Below, in pieces: positions 1 to 8,330 of a DNA stretch of 64,000 nt. The first letter of the stretch is position 1. Every line of letters begins with the position of its first letter. Location of the stretch: assembly GCF_035930445.1 (NCBI RefSeq), contig NZ_CP142394.1, forward strand, positions 2,451,501-2,515,500, given 5' to 3'. Both the position numbers and the translations under genes were made by a program. The notes under the pieces are model-generated. The model made no database searches and was not told where the DNA came from. It worked only from the letters and a program-made list of their open reading frames with translations. The DNA is from Sphingopyxis chilensis. Its GTDB lineage: Bacteria > Pseudomonadota > Alphaproteobacteria > Sphingomonadales > Sphingomonadaceae.

Positions 1-851
1 CTCATCATCAGCGGCGGGAATTGGGACGCGGGGCGCGATCCGCTCGCGGGCGCGCCGTCGGCGTTGATATAGACGCCCTCGAACTCGTTGATGCCATTTT
101 CGAAATCATAGTCGTAAGACACCGGCCGCACCGCCCATTCGCGATCGACCGCGCGGATGCCCCAGTCGCGGTCATAGGTGCCGCTGACGAGGAAATAACC
201 GCGACCGTCGGCGAAGCGCGTGCCATAAGTCGCGCCCAGCGTCAGTTCCTGCCCGTCGCCTTCCGAGGTGACGCCGGCGCGCGCGCGCAGCGTCAGGCCG
301 CGTTCATTCTTCTTGGTGATGATGTTGACGACGCCCGCGACCGCGTCCGAACCGTAAACCGACGAGGTGCCGCCGGTGATGACCTCGACCCGGTCGATGA
401 AATCGCTGGGGATCGTCGAGAGGCTGACGAGGTTGGAAATGCTGCTGTTCGACACGGTGCGGCGACCATCGACGAGAACGAGCGTACGGTTCGAGCCAAG
501 GTTGCGTAGCTCGATCGAACTGAGACCCGAATTCTGCGTGTTTCCGGTGACCGTGGAATCGTTGGTCGCCGACGACAATTGCGGCAGGTCGGCGAGCGTT
601 TCGCTGAGTTCGCTGTCGCCCGATTCAGCCAGGTCCTCGGACGAGACGCCGATCACCGGCGCCGGGGTGTCATAGGTTTCGCGCGCGATGCGGCTGCCGG
701 TGACGACGATCGCCTCTTCACCCGGCGGCGTGGCGGCGGTCTCCGCCGGCGCTTCCTGCGCGGCGAGCGGCGCGGCGAAGGCGCCGATGCCGACGAGCAC
801 CAGCACGGTGCGGCTGCTGTGGCGGGCCCAACGGGCTTTGGTCATTTTCAT
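1..851 (-). CDS. TonB-dependent receptor, N-terminal part (cut by window edge)
   Basis: This is the N-terminal ~283 residues of an outer-membrane TonB-dependent receptor; the rest lies beyond the left edge. The start is the ATG at 851. A signal peptide ends near AAPLAAQ. It is followed by the TonB-box-like stretch EEAIVVTGSRI and a plug domain with NRTLVLVDGRR, VEVITGGTSSVYGSD and AGVVNIITKK, which are typical plug motifs. The same plug style (RTLVLVDG, VEVITGG) occurs in the receptor at 48743-51640, so the two belong to one subfamily. It begins 32 bp after the dctA stop and is probably co-transcribed with it, so its substrate may be related to the DctA substrate. That link is inference. The family call is firm; the ligand is unknown. 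Confidence 0.9.
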   Translation of the reverse strand, partial: MKMTKARWARHSSRTVLVLVGIGAFAAPLAAQEAPAETAATPPGEEAIVVTGSRIARETYDTPAPVIGVSSEDLAESGDSELSETLADLPQLSSATNDSTVTGNTQNSGLSSIELRNLGSNRTLVLVDGRRTVSNSSISNLVSLSTIPSDFIDRVEVITGGTSSVYGSDAVAGVVNIITKKNERGLTLRARAGVTSEGDGQELTLGATYGTRFADGRGYFLVSGTYDRDWGIRAVDREWAVRPVSYDYDFENGINEFEGVYINADGAPASGSRPASQFPPLMM

Positions 852-883
852 TGTCTCACTCCCCATATTCTTTTCGTTGTCGG

Positions 884-2218
884 TCAATCGGCGTCGGTCT
901 CGATCGGCTGCGCGGCGAGCGGCGCGGGCTCGCCCCTGAGCGCGCGGTGGAGCGCGTCGCGGTCGAGCGCCTTTTCCCATCCCGCGACGACGATCGCCGC
1001 GAGCGCGTTGCCGATGAAGTTGGTGAGCGCGCGGCACTCACTCATGAAACGGTCGATGCCAAGGATCAGCGCGAGCCCCGCGACGGGCACCGACGGCACG
1101 ATCGACAGCGTCGCGGCGAGCGTGATGAAGCCCGCGCCGGTGACACCGGCCGCGCCCTTCGAGCTGACCATCGCAACGAGCAGGAGCGCAAGCTGGTCGC
1201 CGAGGCTGAGGTCGACGCCGACCGCCTGCGCGATGAACAACGCGGCGAGCGTCATATAGATGTTGGTGCCGTCGAGGTTGAAGCTGTAGCCGGTCGGCAC
1301 GACGAGGCCCACGATCGGCTTGGCGCAGCCGGCCTGTTCGAGCTTCTGGATGAGGCTCGGCAAGGCGGCTTCCGACGAGGAGGTGCCGAGCACGAGCAGC
1401 AATTCGGCCTTGAGGTAAGCGATCAGGCTGAAGATCGAGAAACCGCATAGCCGTGCGACCGCGCCGAGGACGACGATCACGAAGAAGAGCGAGGTCAGAT
1501 AGAAGGTCGCTATCAGCAGGCCGAGGTTGGCGAGCGATTCGACGCCATATCGGCCGATCGTGAACGCCATCGCGCCGAACGCCCCGATTGGCGCGAATTT
1601 CATCAACATGCCGACGAGACCGAAGAAGACCACCGACACTTTTTCGAGCAGACCCAGCACCTGCCGCCCCGGTTCGCCCGCGTGCGACAGCGCGAGGCCG
1701 AAGAGGATCGCGGCGAACAGTGCCTGCAGGATCGATCCCTCGGTCAGCGCCGAGACAAAAGTGGTCGGAATGATCTCGAGCAGGAAGGCGGTGAGCGTCG
1801 CTTCGTGCGCCTTGGCCTCATATTGCGCGACCGCCCCGGCATCGAGCGTCGCCGGGTCGATGTTCATCCCGGCACCCGGCTGTATCACATTGGCGACGAC
1901 CAGCCCGACGATCAGCGCCAGCGTCGAAAAGAAAAGGAAATAGGCGAAGGTCTTGCCGACGACGCGGCCGAGCGCCTTGGTCTCCCCGATCGACGCGATG
2001 CCCGTCGCGACGGTCAGGAAGATGACGGGGGCGATGATCATCTTGACGAGTTTTATGAAGCCGTCGCCGAGCGGTTTGAACTCGGTCGCGACCGACGGCC
2101 AATAATGGCCGAGCAGCACGCCCGCGAGGATTGCCGCGAGCACCTGGACGTAGAGGTGCGTCCACCACGGCCGGGCCTGCGGCGTCTGCGGCGCGGTCAA
2201 ATCGATCGTGACTGCCAC
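884..2218 (-). CDS. dctA: Dicarboxylate/amino acid:cation symporter (DctA/GltP family)
   Basis: This is an inner-membrane secondary transporter of the DAACS family, which imports C4-dicarboxylates or acidic amino acids with protons or sodium. Several hydrophobic helices are visible. The family hallmark residues are present: the serine-rich re-entrant loop [11 protein letters not shown], the [11 protein letters not shown] motif and the substrate-binding [13 protein letters not shown] segment. The frame is open to a TTG at 2284, but I choose the GTG at 2218 because GGGGAGAGG lies just before it; this gives 444 residues, close to family length. It is divergent from dctB-dctD, the classical arrangement for DctA under DctBD control. 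Whether the substrate is succinate-like or glutamate-like cannot be decided from sequence. Glutamate would fit the neighbouring peptide and D-Glu genes. Confidence 0.9.
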   Translation of the reverse strand: MAVTIDLTAPQTPQARPWWTHLYVQVLAAILAGVLLGHYWPSVATEFKPLGDGFIKLVKMIIAPVIFLTVATGIASIGETKALGRVVGKTFAYFLFFSTLALIVGLVVANVIQPGAGMNIDPATLDAGAVAQYEAKAHEATLTAFLLEIIPTTFVSALTEGSILQALFAAILFGLALSHAGEPGRQVLGLLEKVSVVFFGLVGMLMKFAPIGAFGAMAFTIGRYGVESLANLGLLIATFYLTSLFFVIVVLGAVARLCGFSIFSLIAYLKAELLLVLGTSSSEAALPSLIQKLEQAGCAKPIVGLVVPTGYSFNLDGTNIYMTLAALFIAQAVGVDLSLGDQLALLLVAMVSSKGAAGVTGAGFITLAATLSIVPSVPVAGLALILGIDRFMSECRALTNFIGNALAAIVVAGWEKALDRDALHRALRGEPAPLAAQPIETDAD

Positions 2219-2388
2219 CAGCCTCTCCCCATGTCTTCGCGCCATCGGCGCTCGCTTGCGGCCGTCGGACGGCCTTTCCGCCAATTTACGAGCGGCGCGG
2301 AACGGGGGTCAAATATGAGGGCAATTTTTCATAAATATATGTAATAGCTCAATTTTATTTATAAGCCTGTTCGCGGCGACAACAGATT

Positions 2389-2436
2389 TGTGCAACTTTC
2401 CGCATAGGTTTGCAAATATCTGTGCAATAATCCGCA
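2389..2436. promoter_or_regulatory. Two 16-bp direct repeats between dctA and dctB, candidate DctD sites
   Basis: TGTGCAACTTTCCGCA (2389-2404) and TGTGCAATAATCCGCA (2421-2436) match at 13 of 16 positions. Their starts are 32 bp apart, about three helical turns, and the second ends just before the dctB ATG at 2438. The position in the 219-bp divergent gap and the helical phasing suggest a regulator binding pair. Assignment to DctD is inference. No convincing -24/-12 sigma-54 promoter (TGGCAC-N5-TTGC) was seen on either strand here. Confidence 0.4.
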
Positions 2437-2437
2437 C

Positions 2438-4234
2438 ATGTCCGATCCTACCGATTCGCAGCCACCAAGGGCCCAAGCGGGTCGCCGGCGCCTGCTCGTC
2501 GCCGTCGCGGTCGGCTTCGCGATCCTGCTCGTCGCGGGTTTTGGCCTAGCCCGATGGGCGGCCGATCGCGCGAACGCGCAGGCCGATCTCGAAGCGCGCC
2601 AGAATGCGCGCGCGCATGCGAATCTGCTCGAAAGCGAATTGCAGAAATTCCGCCTGCTGCCGCGCGTCCTCACCGAATTTCCCGACGTGCGCGCGGCGCT
2701 CGCCGACAAGAGCGACGCCGCCTCGCGCCGTCTCGACCGCGAACTCGAGCAGCTTGCCACGCGCACCGACGCCGCGGTGATCTATGTCCTCGATGCCGGC
2801 GGCACGACGATCGCCGCGAGCAACTGGAGCGCGCCGACGAGCTTTGTCGGCCAGAACTACCGTTTCCGGCCCTATTTCCAGGGCGCGATGCAAGACGGCG
2901 AGGCCGAGCTGTTCGCGCTCGGGACGGTGAGCGGGCGCCCCGGCCTCTATCTCGCGCGGCGCGTCACCGTCGGCGGGCGCCGGCTCGGTGTAATCGTGCT
3001 CAAGGTCGAATTCGACAAGCTCGAGTCGCGCTGGGCCGATTCGTCCGCAACCACACTGGTGACCGACGCAGCGGGTATCGTCGTGATGAGCAGCGACGCG
3101 CGCTGGCGCTTCCGCTCCTTCGTGCCGATCTCGGCCGAAGCGCAGCGGCGGCTTCGCGCGACGCGCAGCTATGGCGAGGCGCGGCTGGCCCCGCTGCCGG
3201 TCGACCGCGCAGGGGGCGGCCTTCGCGTCGGCGACGATCTGTTCCGTCAGGCCGACGAGCGCGTTTCACTTCGCGGCAGCACACTCCGCCTGCTCCAGCC
3301 CGCCGGACCCGCGCGCGACAGCGCCGCCGCGACCGCGCGCGTCGCCTTCCTGATCCTGCTGATCCTCGTCGGCGCGGCGATCGTCACGCTGCTGCGCCTC
3401 GTCGAGCGGCAGACGATGCGGCAGGCGGCACACGAAGCGCTCGAACGCGAGGTTGCCGCCCGCACGCGCGATTTGCGCGCCGCCAACGACGAATTACGGC
3501 AGGCATCGGAGCGGCAGGCCGAAACCGACCGCCGCTATCGCGCCGCGCGCGAGGAACTCGCGCAGGCGAGCCGGCTCGGCTCGATCGGACAGATCACCGC
3601 CGGCGTCGCGCACGAGATCAACCAGCCGGTCGCCGCGATCCGCACCTTCGCCGAAAACGCCCTTGCCTATCTCGACCGGACGCAGCCCGACAAGGCGCGC
3701 GGCAATCTGGGCCATATCGTCGAGCTGACCGCCCGCGTCGGCGCGATCACCGGCGAGCTGCGCAATTTCGCGCGCCGCGCGCCGGCACCGCTTGGTCCTG
3801 TCCCGCTGCGATCGGCGATCGACGGGACATTGTTGCTGATCGGCGACCGGCTGCGCGCGCAGGGCATCGCACTTGACGTGGGAGTAGACGAGCCGGCCGT
3901 CGCCGTGCACGCCGATCGCGTGCGGCTGGAACAGGTGCTGATCAACCTGCTGCAAAATGCCGCCGAGGCGGTTCGCGACGTCGATGGCGCGCGCGTAACC
4001 CTGCTGGCGCATGGCAACGGGCCGGTGCTGATCGACATTTGCGACAATGGCCCCGGTGTTCCGGCGGACATATTGCCGCAGTTGTTCACGCCCTTCGTCA
4101 CCGGCCGGCCCGACGGGCTGGGACTGGGGCTGGCGATCGCCAGCGACATCATGACCGGGTTCGGCGGTACGCTGACCCTCATCCCCTCGCCCCTCGGCGG
4201 CGCGGGTTTCCGCCTGACGTTGAGGCGAGCATGA
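2438..4234 (+). CDS. dctB: DctB-like sensor histidine kinase
   Basis: This is a membrane sensor kinase of 598 residues for C4-dicarboxylate-type ligands. It has a transmembrane helix at about residues 17-40, an extracytoplasmic sensor region with the double-PAS/Cache look of DctB up to about 298, and a second helix at about 300-320. A polar, coiled-coil-like linker follows. Then come the HisKA box GVAHEINQPVAAI with the phospho-accepting His at about residue 392, and an HATPase domain with NLLQNAAEAV, DNGPGVP and GLGLGLAIAS. The ATG at 2438 directly follows a TGTGCA repeat and has no strong Shine-Dalgarno. Its stop overlaps the dctD start as ATGA, so the two are translationally coupled. It presumably phosphorylates the adjacent DctD to control the divergent dctA. 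Confidence 0.9.
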   Translation: MSDPTDSQPPRAQAGRRRLLVAVAVGFAILLVAGFGLARWAADRANAQADLEARQNARAHANLLESELQKFRLLPRVLTEFPDVRAALADKSDAASRRLDRELEQLATRTDAAVIYVLDAGGTTIAASNWSAPTSFVGQNYRFRPYFQGAMQDGEAELFALGTVSGRPGLYLARRVTVGGRRLGVIVLKVEFDKLESRWADSSATTLVTDAAGIVVMSSDARWRFRSFVPISAEAQRRLRATRSYGEARLAPLPVDRAGGGLRVGDDLFRQADERVSLRGSTLRLLQPAGPARDSAAATARVAFLILLILVGAAIVTLLRLVERQTMRQAAHEALEREVAARTRDLRAANDELRQASERQAETDRRYRAAREELAQASRLGSIGQITAGVAHEINQPVAAIRTFAENALAYLDRTQPDKARGNLGHIVELTARVGAITGELRNFARRAPAPLGPVPLRSAIDGTLLLIGDRLRAQGIALDVGVDEPAVAVHADRVRLEQVLINLLQNAAEAVRDVDGARVTLLAHGNGPVLIDICDNGPGVPADILPQLFTPFVTGRPDGLGLGLAIASDIMTGFGGTLTLIPSPLGGAGFRLTLRRA

Positions 4235-5568
4235 GCTTTTTCACGGCCGAGCAGACGGTCTTCTTCGTCGACGACGATGCGGCGCTGCGCGAAGCGAATG
4301 TTCAGACGCTCGATCTGGCGGGGCTCGCGGTCGAGTCCTTTCCGGATGCACGCAGCGTCCTGCCGCGCATCGACAGCGGCTTTCCCGGTATCGTCGTCAC
4401 CGATATCCGCATGCCCGGAATGGACGGGCTCGAACTGCGCGCGGCGATCCATTCGATCGATCCCGAGATTCCGGTTGTCCTGATCACCGGTCACGCCGAT
4501 GTCACGATGGCGGTGCGCGCGCTCCACGACGGGGCGTTCGATTTCCTCGCCAAACCCTTTGCGGCGGACCATCTGGTCGGGGTCGCGCGCCGCGCGCTCG
4601 CCCACCGGGCGCTGATCCTCGACAACCGCCGGCTGACCGCGGCGGCGGCGGCAATCGACAGCCCGCTGATCGGGGAAAGCCCGGCGATGGTGCGGCTGCG
4701 CGAGACCATCGCACAGCTCGCACAGGCCGATATCGACGTGCTGATCGAGGGTGAGACGGGAACCGGGAAGGAGCTGGTCGCACATATGCTCCACCGCCAG
4801 AGCCGGCGGAGCGCGGCATCGCTGGTTGCGGTCAATTGCGCCGCCCTGCCGCAAGAGCTCGCGGAAGCCGAGCTGTTCGGCAGCGACCTTGCCGACCGCG
4901 CGACGGGCAAGCTGGGTCAGGCCGGACGCATCCGCAGCGCGCACCGCGGGACTTTGTTCCTCGACGAGATCGACACGATGCACCCCGCGGTGCAGGCGAA
5001 GCTGCTGCGCGTGATCGAGGAACGCGAGGTGCAGCCCTTGGGCGCCAGCGCACCCGAGCCCGTCGACCTGCGCGTCATCGCGGCGACGAAGACCGACCTG
5101 ATGGACGCGGTGCGCGGCGGCGATTTCCGCGAGGATCTCTATTACCGGCTGCACGTCGTGAAGCTGCGCATTCCGCCCTTGCGCGAGCGGCGGTCGGACA
5201 TTCCGCAGACTTTCGCCTTCTTCCTCGACGAAGCCGCGGCGAAGATGGGAATGTCGGGGTTCCAGATCGACGACAGCATCCGCCGCCACCTGGTCGAGCA
5301 CGACTGGCCGGGCAATGTCCGCGAGCTGAAGAATTTCGCCTATAGCGTCGTGCTGGACCTGCCCTCCGACCCAGGCCGTTCCTCGCTACCCGCCGAGGCG
5401 CCGCTCGCCGAGCGGCTGCGCCGCTTCGAGGCGACGATCATCGAGGACACACTGGCGCAGGCGCGCGGCAATATTGCTGCGACGATGGCGCGGCTAGGGG
5501 TGCCGCGAAAGACGCTGTACGACAAGATGGCAAAGCTCGGGATCGACCCCAAGCAGTTCCGCGGCTGA
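4231..5568 (+). CDS. dctD: DctD-like response regulator with AAA+ domain but no GAFTGA motif
   Basis: This NtrC-family response regulator has 445 residues. The receiver domain has the phospho-acceptor Asp58 in VVTDIRMPGMDG. The AAA+ domain has Walker A GETGTGKE, Walker B LFLDEID and the conserved LPPLRER-like IPPLRER. A Fis-type helix-turn-helix lies near the C-terminus (GNIAATMARLGVPRKTLYDKM). The ATG at 4231 overlaps the dctB stop. The odd point is that the loop after ELFG, which in sigma-54 activators reads GAFTGA, aligns without gaps to ADRATG (residues 221-226). The contact motif for sigma-54 therefore looks lost while the ATPase motifs remain. It may act on sigma-70 promoters, as described for some NtrC homologues lacking the loop. 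The family call is firm; the mechanism is uncertain. Confidence 0.88.
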   Translation: MSFFTAEQTVFFVDDDAALREANVQTLDLAGLAVESFPDARSVLPRIDSGFPGIVVTDIRMPGMDGLELRAAIHSIDPEIPVVLITGHADVTMAVRALHDGAFDFLAKPFAADHLVGVARRALAHRALILDNRRLTAAAAAIDSPLIGESPAMVRLRETIAQLAQADIDVLIEGETGTGKELVAHMLHRQSRRSAASLVAVNCAALPQELAEAELFGSDLADRATGKLGQAGRIRSAHRGTLFLDEIDTMHPAVQAKLLRVIEEREVQPLGASAPEPVDLRVIAATKTDLMDAVRGGDFREDLYYRLHVVKLRIPPLRERRSDIPQTFAFFLDEAAAKMGMSGFQIDDSIRRHLVEHDWPGNVRELKNFAYSVVLDLPSDPGRSSLPAEAPLAERLRRFEATIIEDTLAQARGNIAATMARLGVPRKTLYDKMAKLGIDPKQFRG

Positions 5569-5574
5569 CGCCGT

Positions 5575-6756
5575 CTATTTCCCCTGCGCCGCGAGCACGC
5601 GCAGGATGTTGCCGCTCCACATCTTCTCGATGTCGACGTCCGAATAACCCGCCGCCTTCAGCCGCTCGGTGACCTTGGGCAGCGCCGAGACATCCTCAAT
5701 GCCCGGCAGTCCGCCGCCGCCGTCCCAGTCGGCGCCGAAGCAGATATGGTCGACGCCGCCGACCTCGATCGCGCGCAGCACCATCGTCATATAGGCGTCG
5801 AAATCGGCCGCCCACAATTTTTCGGTCTTGTCGAGTTCGCGCCACTGGCGGTTGAGGTCGGCCTGCTCGGCGGGCGAGAGCGTGCCGATCCGTTCATATT
5901 TGCCGAACAGCTCGCCGCGCGCGGGCGACATGTTCATCTCCGACATGAAGATCGTCGAGATGCACATGGCGCCGCCCTTCGCCGCGAGCGCCTTCAATCG
6001 GCCCTCGTCGAGGTTGCGCGGATGGTCATAGGCCGATCGCAGGCTCGAGTGCGAAAGCAGGATCGGATATTTCGACAGCGCCAATAGCTGGTCGAACGCC
6101 GCGTCGGACGAATGGCTCGCATCGATCACGATGCCGAGGCGGTTCATCTCTGCGACCCACTGTTTGCCGAGCGGGCTCAGCCCTTTCCAGCGCCCAGCCC
6201 CCGTCGCGCTGTCGGCGAACTGATTGTCCTTCGAATGCACCGGCCCCGCGAGGCGCAGGCCCTTGTCGTAAAATTCCTGAAGCAGCGAAAGGTCTTCGCC
6301 GAGCGGATAGCTGTTCTCCATCGACTTGAAGGCGATCAGCTTGCCTTCCTTGTTCAGCCGCAGCGCATCGGGTGCCGTCAAGGCGGGAGCGATGACTTCG
6401 GGATATTTGGCGATGGTGCTGTCGATCAGGTCCGAACGCTTGCGCGCGAAGGCGAGTGCATCGGCGTAACCCTTTGGCGTCAATGGCCCCTGCTCGGTGT
6501 AGATGGCGAAAAAGCCGCCGTCGAGATTGCCGTCCTTCATCCGCGGAATGTCGAGCTGCGAAATGTCGTCGGCGAGCGCGTGACGATCGGCAAAGCTCCA
6601 GCCCGCGCGTTCGAAATGGAGCGGGGTGTCGAGGTGCGTGTCGAGCACGAGCATCCGGCTGTGCAGCGGCGCGTCGGGCGCCTCCTTCGGCTTGTCGCCT
6701 CCGGTCGAGCAGGCCGTGAGTGCCGTTGCGGCCAGCAGGATCGCGATATGCTTCAT
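5575..6756 (-). CDS. Membrane dipeptidase (peptidase M19), lipoprotein
   Basis: This zinc dipeptidase of the renal-dipeptidase family has 393 residues and hydrolyses dipeptides, including those with a C-terminal D-residue. The N-terminus is a lipoprotein signal with lipobox LTAC and Cys16, so the enzyme should be anchored to a membrane facing the periplasm or surface. The metal-site motifs look intact: LDTHLDTP (HxD), KSMENSYPLG (Glu), DASHSSDAAF (His) and LSHSSLRSAYDHPRN (His), followed by CFGADWDGG. It is the last gene of the minus-strand operon. Its ATG overlaps the upstream stop as ATGA. With the Tat-exported homologue at 12715-13857 it gives the operon two M19 enzymes, one apparently canonical and one not. 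Confidence 0.92.
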   Translation of the reverse strand: MKHIAILLAATALTACSTGGDKPKEAPDAPLHSRMLVLDTHLDTPLHFERAGWSFADRHALADDISQLDIPRMKDGNLDGGFFAIYTEQGPLTPKGYADALAFARKRSDLIDSTIAKYPEVIAPALTAPDALRLNKEGKLIAFKSMENSYPLGEDLSLLQEFYDKGLRLAGPVHSKDNQFADSATGAGRWKGLSPLGKQWVAEMNRLGIVIDASHSSDAAFDQLLALSKYPILLSHSSLRSAYDHPRNLDEGRLKALAAKGGAMCISTIFMSEMNMSPARGELFGKYERIGTLSPAEQADLNRQWRELDKTEKLWAADFDAYMTMVLRAIEVGGVDHICFGADWDGGGGLPGIEDVSALPKVTERLKAAGYSDVDIEKMWSGNILRVLAAQGK

Positions 6757-8330
6757 TTCGTGTCCTCCACGGGCTTCAAATCCAGATCGTGATAGTCCCA
6801 GCTGAAGTCGGCGATCTGGCTCACCGCCTTCATCGTCACGCCCGTCACCTTGCCGTCGGCGTCGAGCGCGAAGGTGACATAGGCGGGCTCGATCGCCGGA
6901 TCGTCGAACTTGGTGACGAAGCTGTCATATTGCCAATGCTCGAGCCGCCCCGCCATCCGCGGCGTCGAGGTGAAATCGATCGTCAGCCCGTTCGCGCCCG
7001 ACCCCACGACGACATCGCCATACCAGGGATCGCGGTAGCGCCCGGCGTAGCGCGCCAGCGCGAGCGAGGGACCGCTCTGCGCCGGCGACGCCTTCGACTG
7101 CTTCAGGAACGCCTCGCCCCCCGCGAGCCGCGCCTGATACCAGTCTTCCCACTTCTGGATCCAGCCATACTCGCCCTGGTCCAGATAATGATCGAGAAGG
7201 TCGTAGGTGAGGCCGAGGAGCATCCCGCTGTCCTCGCTGTTCATCATGATCGCGAAGCCGACATTTTTGTCGGGGATCATGACGACGCGCGTGATCGACC
7301 CGAAGACGCCGCCGCCGTGCTGGATGATGCGGTGGCCGCGATAATCCTGCACCTGCCAGCCGAGCGCATAGGCCTGCTGCGTCGGCTGCGCGGGCTTGAG
7401 CTGGTCGGGAAGCGGCGTGATCGGCATCGGTGTCACCGGCGCCCACATTTCCGCCGCCTGCTTCTCGCTGAACAGGCGTTTTCCGTTGGGGAGCGCGCCG
7501 TGCGCAAGCTGGATCTTGAGCCACGCCGCCATGTCGTCGGCGCTGAGCGCGAGCCCGCCAGCGGGGGCGCCGTTGCGGCCGAGCTCGTCGCGTTCGTCGA
7601 GCGCCTGTTGCGGGCCCAGCCCACGCAGCGCGCCCGACAGCCGGGCGTGCGGCCAGCTGCGGTTCGCGATACGGAATCGGTCTTCGCTGTCGCTCGTCGC
7701 ATTCTTCATGCCGCCGGCGCGCAGCACGCGGGCGCGGATGAAATCCTCCCACGTCTGCCCGGTGACTTCCTCGATCAGCTGACCCGCGACGGCATAGAGG
7801 ATATTGTCATAGGCATAGGCCGAGCGAAAACTCGTCTTGGGCTTCAAATAGGCGACGCGCTCGACCGTCTGCTTGCGCGTCAGATGCGTGCGCGGCACGA
7901 ACATCAGGTCCCCCTGCCCCAGCCCCAGCCCACTTCTATGGACAAGCAGGTCGCGGATCGTGATCTCGCGGGTTACCCAGGCGTCGTACATGCGGAACCA
8001 AGGCATATGTTTGATCACCGGATCGTCCCACGCGATCTTGCCTTCGTCGACGAGGATCGCAAGCGCCGCGGCGGTCATCGCCTTGCCGGTCGATCCGGTC
8101 TGGAAGATCGTCTGCGCATCGACCGGCGCGCGCTCGCCGAGCTTGCGCACGCCCCAGCCGCGCGACAACGTCGTCTTGCTGTCCTCGACGATCGCGATCG
8201 ACACGCCCGCCGCGCCGACCTTCTTGCGCAGCGCCTCGACGCTTTCGCCGATGTCGGCGGGCGGCTCGGCCCATGCGGGCGCGGCGACCGACAGCATCAG
8301 CGACAGGGCGAGCAGGCGAACGGCTTTCAT
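6753..8330 (-). CDS. Exported serine hydrolase of the beta-lactamase (class C)/esterase family
   Basis: This periplasmic hydrolase has 525 residues. A signal peptide ends at about APAWA. The class C penicillin-binding fold is supported by the SxxK motif in QTGSTGKAM, a YxN-like motif (YAYDNILYAV) and the HGGG motif late in the domain (IIQHGGGVFGS). A C-terminal domain of about 130 residues, typical of DUF3471-type tails, follows. The ATG at 8330 overlaps the upstream YkvI stop and the stop overlaps the M19 start, both as ATGA. Members of the family include D-aminopeptidases, esterases and beta-lactamases. In this context a D-amino-acid peptidase or amidase role is plausible but not shown. Confidence 0.88.
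   Translation of the reverse strand: MKAVRLLALSLMLSVAAPAWAEPPADIGESVEALRKKVGAAGVSIAIVEDSKTTLSRGWGVRKLGERAPVDAQTIFQTGSTGKAMTAAALAILVDEGKIAWDDPVIKHMPWFRMYDAWVTREITIRDLLVHRSGLGLGQGDLMFVPRTHLTRKQTVERVAYLKPKTSFRSAYAYDNILYAVAGQLIEEVTGQTWEDFIRARVLRAGGMKNATSDSEDRFRIANRSWPHARLSGALRGLGPQQALDERDELGRNGAPAGGLALSADDMAAWLKIQLAHGALPNGKRLFSEKQAAEMWAPVTPMPITPLPDQLKPAQPTQQAYALGWQVQDYRGHRIIQHGGGVFGSITRVVMIPDKNVGFAIMMNSEDSGMLLGLTYDLLDHYLDQGEYGWIQKWEDWYQARLAGGEAFLKQSKASPAQSGPSLALARYAGRYRDPWYGDVVVGSGANGLTIDFTSTPRMAGRLEHWQYDSFVTKFDDPAIEPAYVTFALDADGKVTGVTMKAVSQIADFSWDYHDLDLKPVEDTK

Noticed and set aside
2285..2437. A sigma-54 promoter (-24/-12) between dctA and dctB
   Set aside because: Neither strand shows a convincing TGGCAC-N5-TTGC; the TTGTGCAA words are direct repeats without the GG/GC spacing.
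3667..5301. Minus-strand open frame of 544 codons across dctB and dctD
   Set aside because: It covers the overlap of two well-supported plus-strand genes and shows no family motif.
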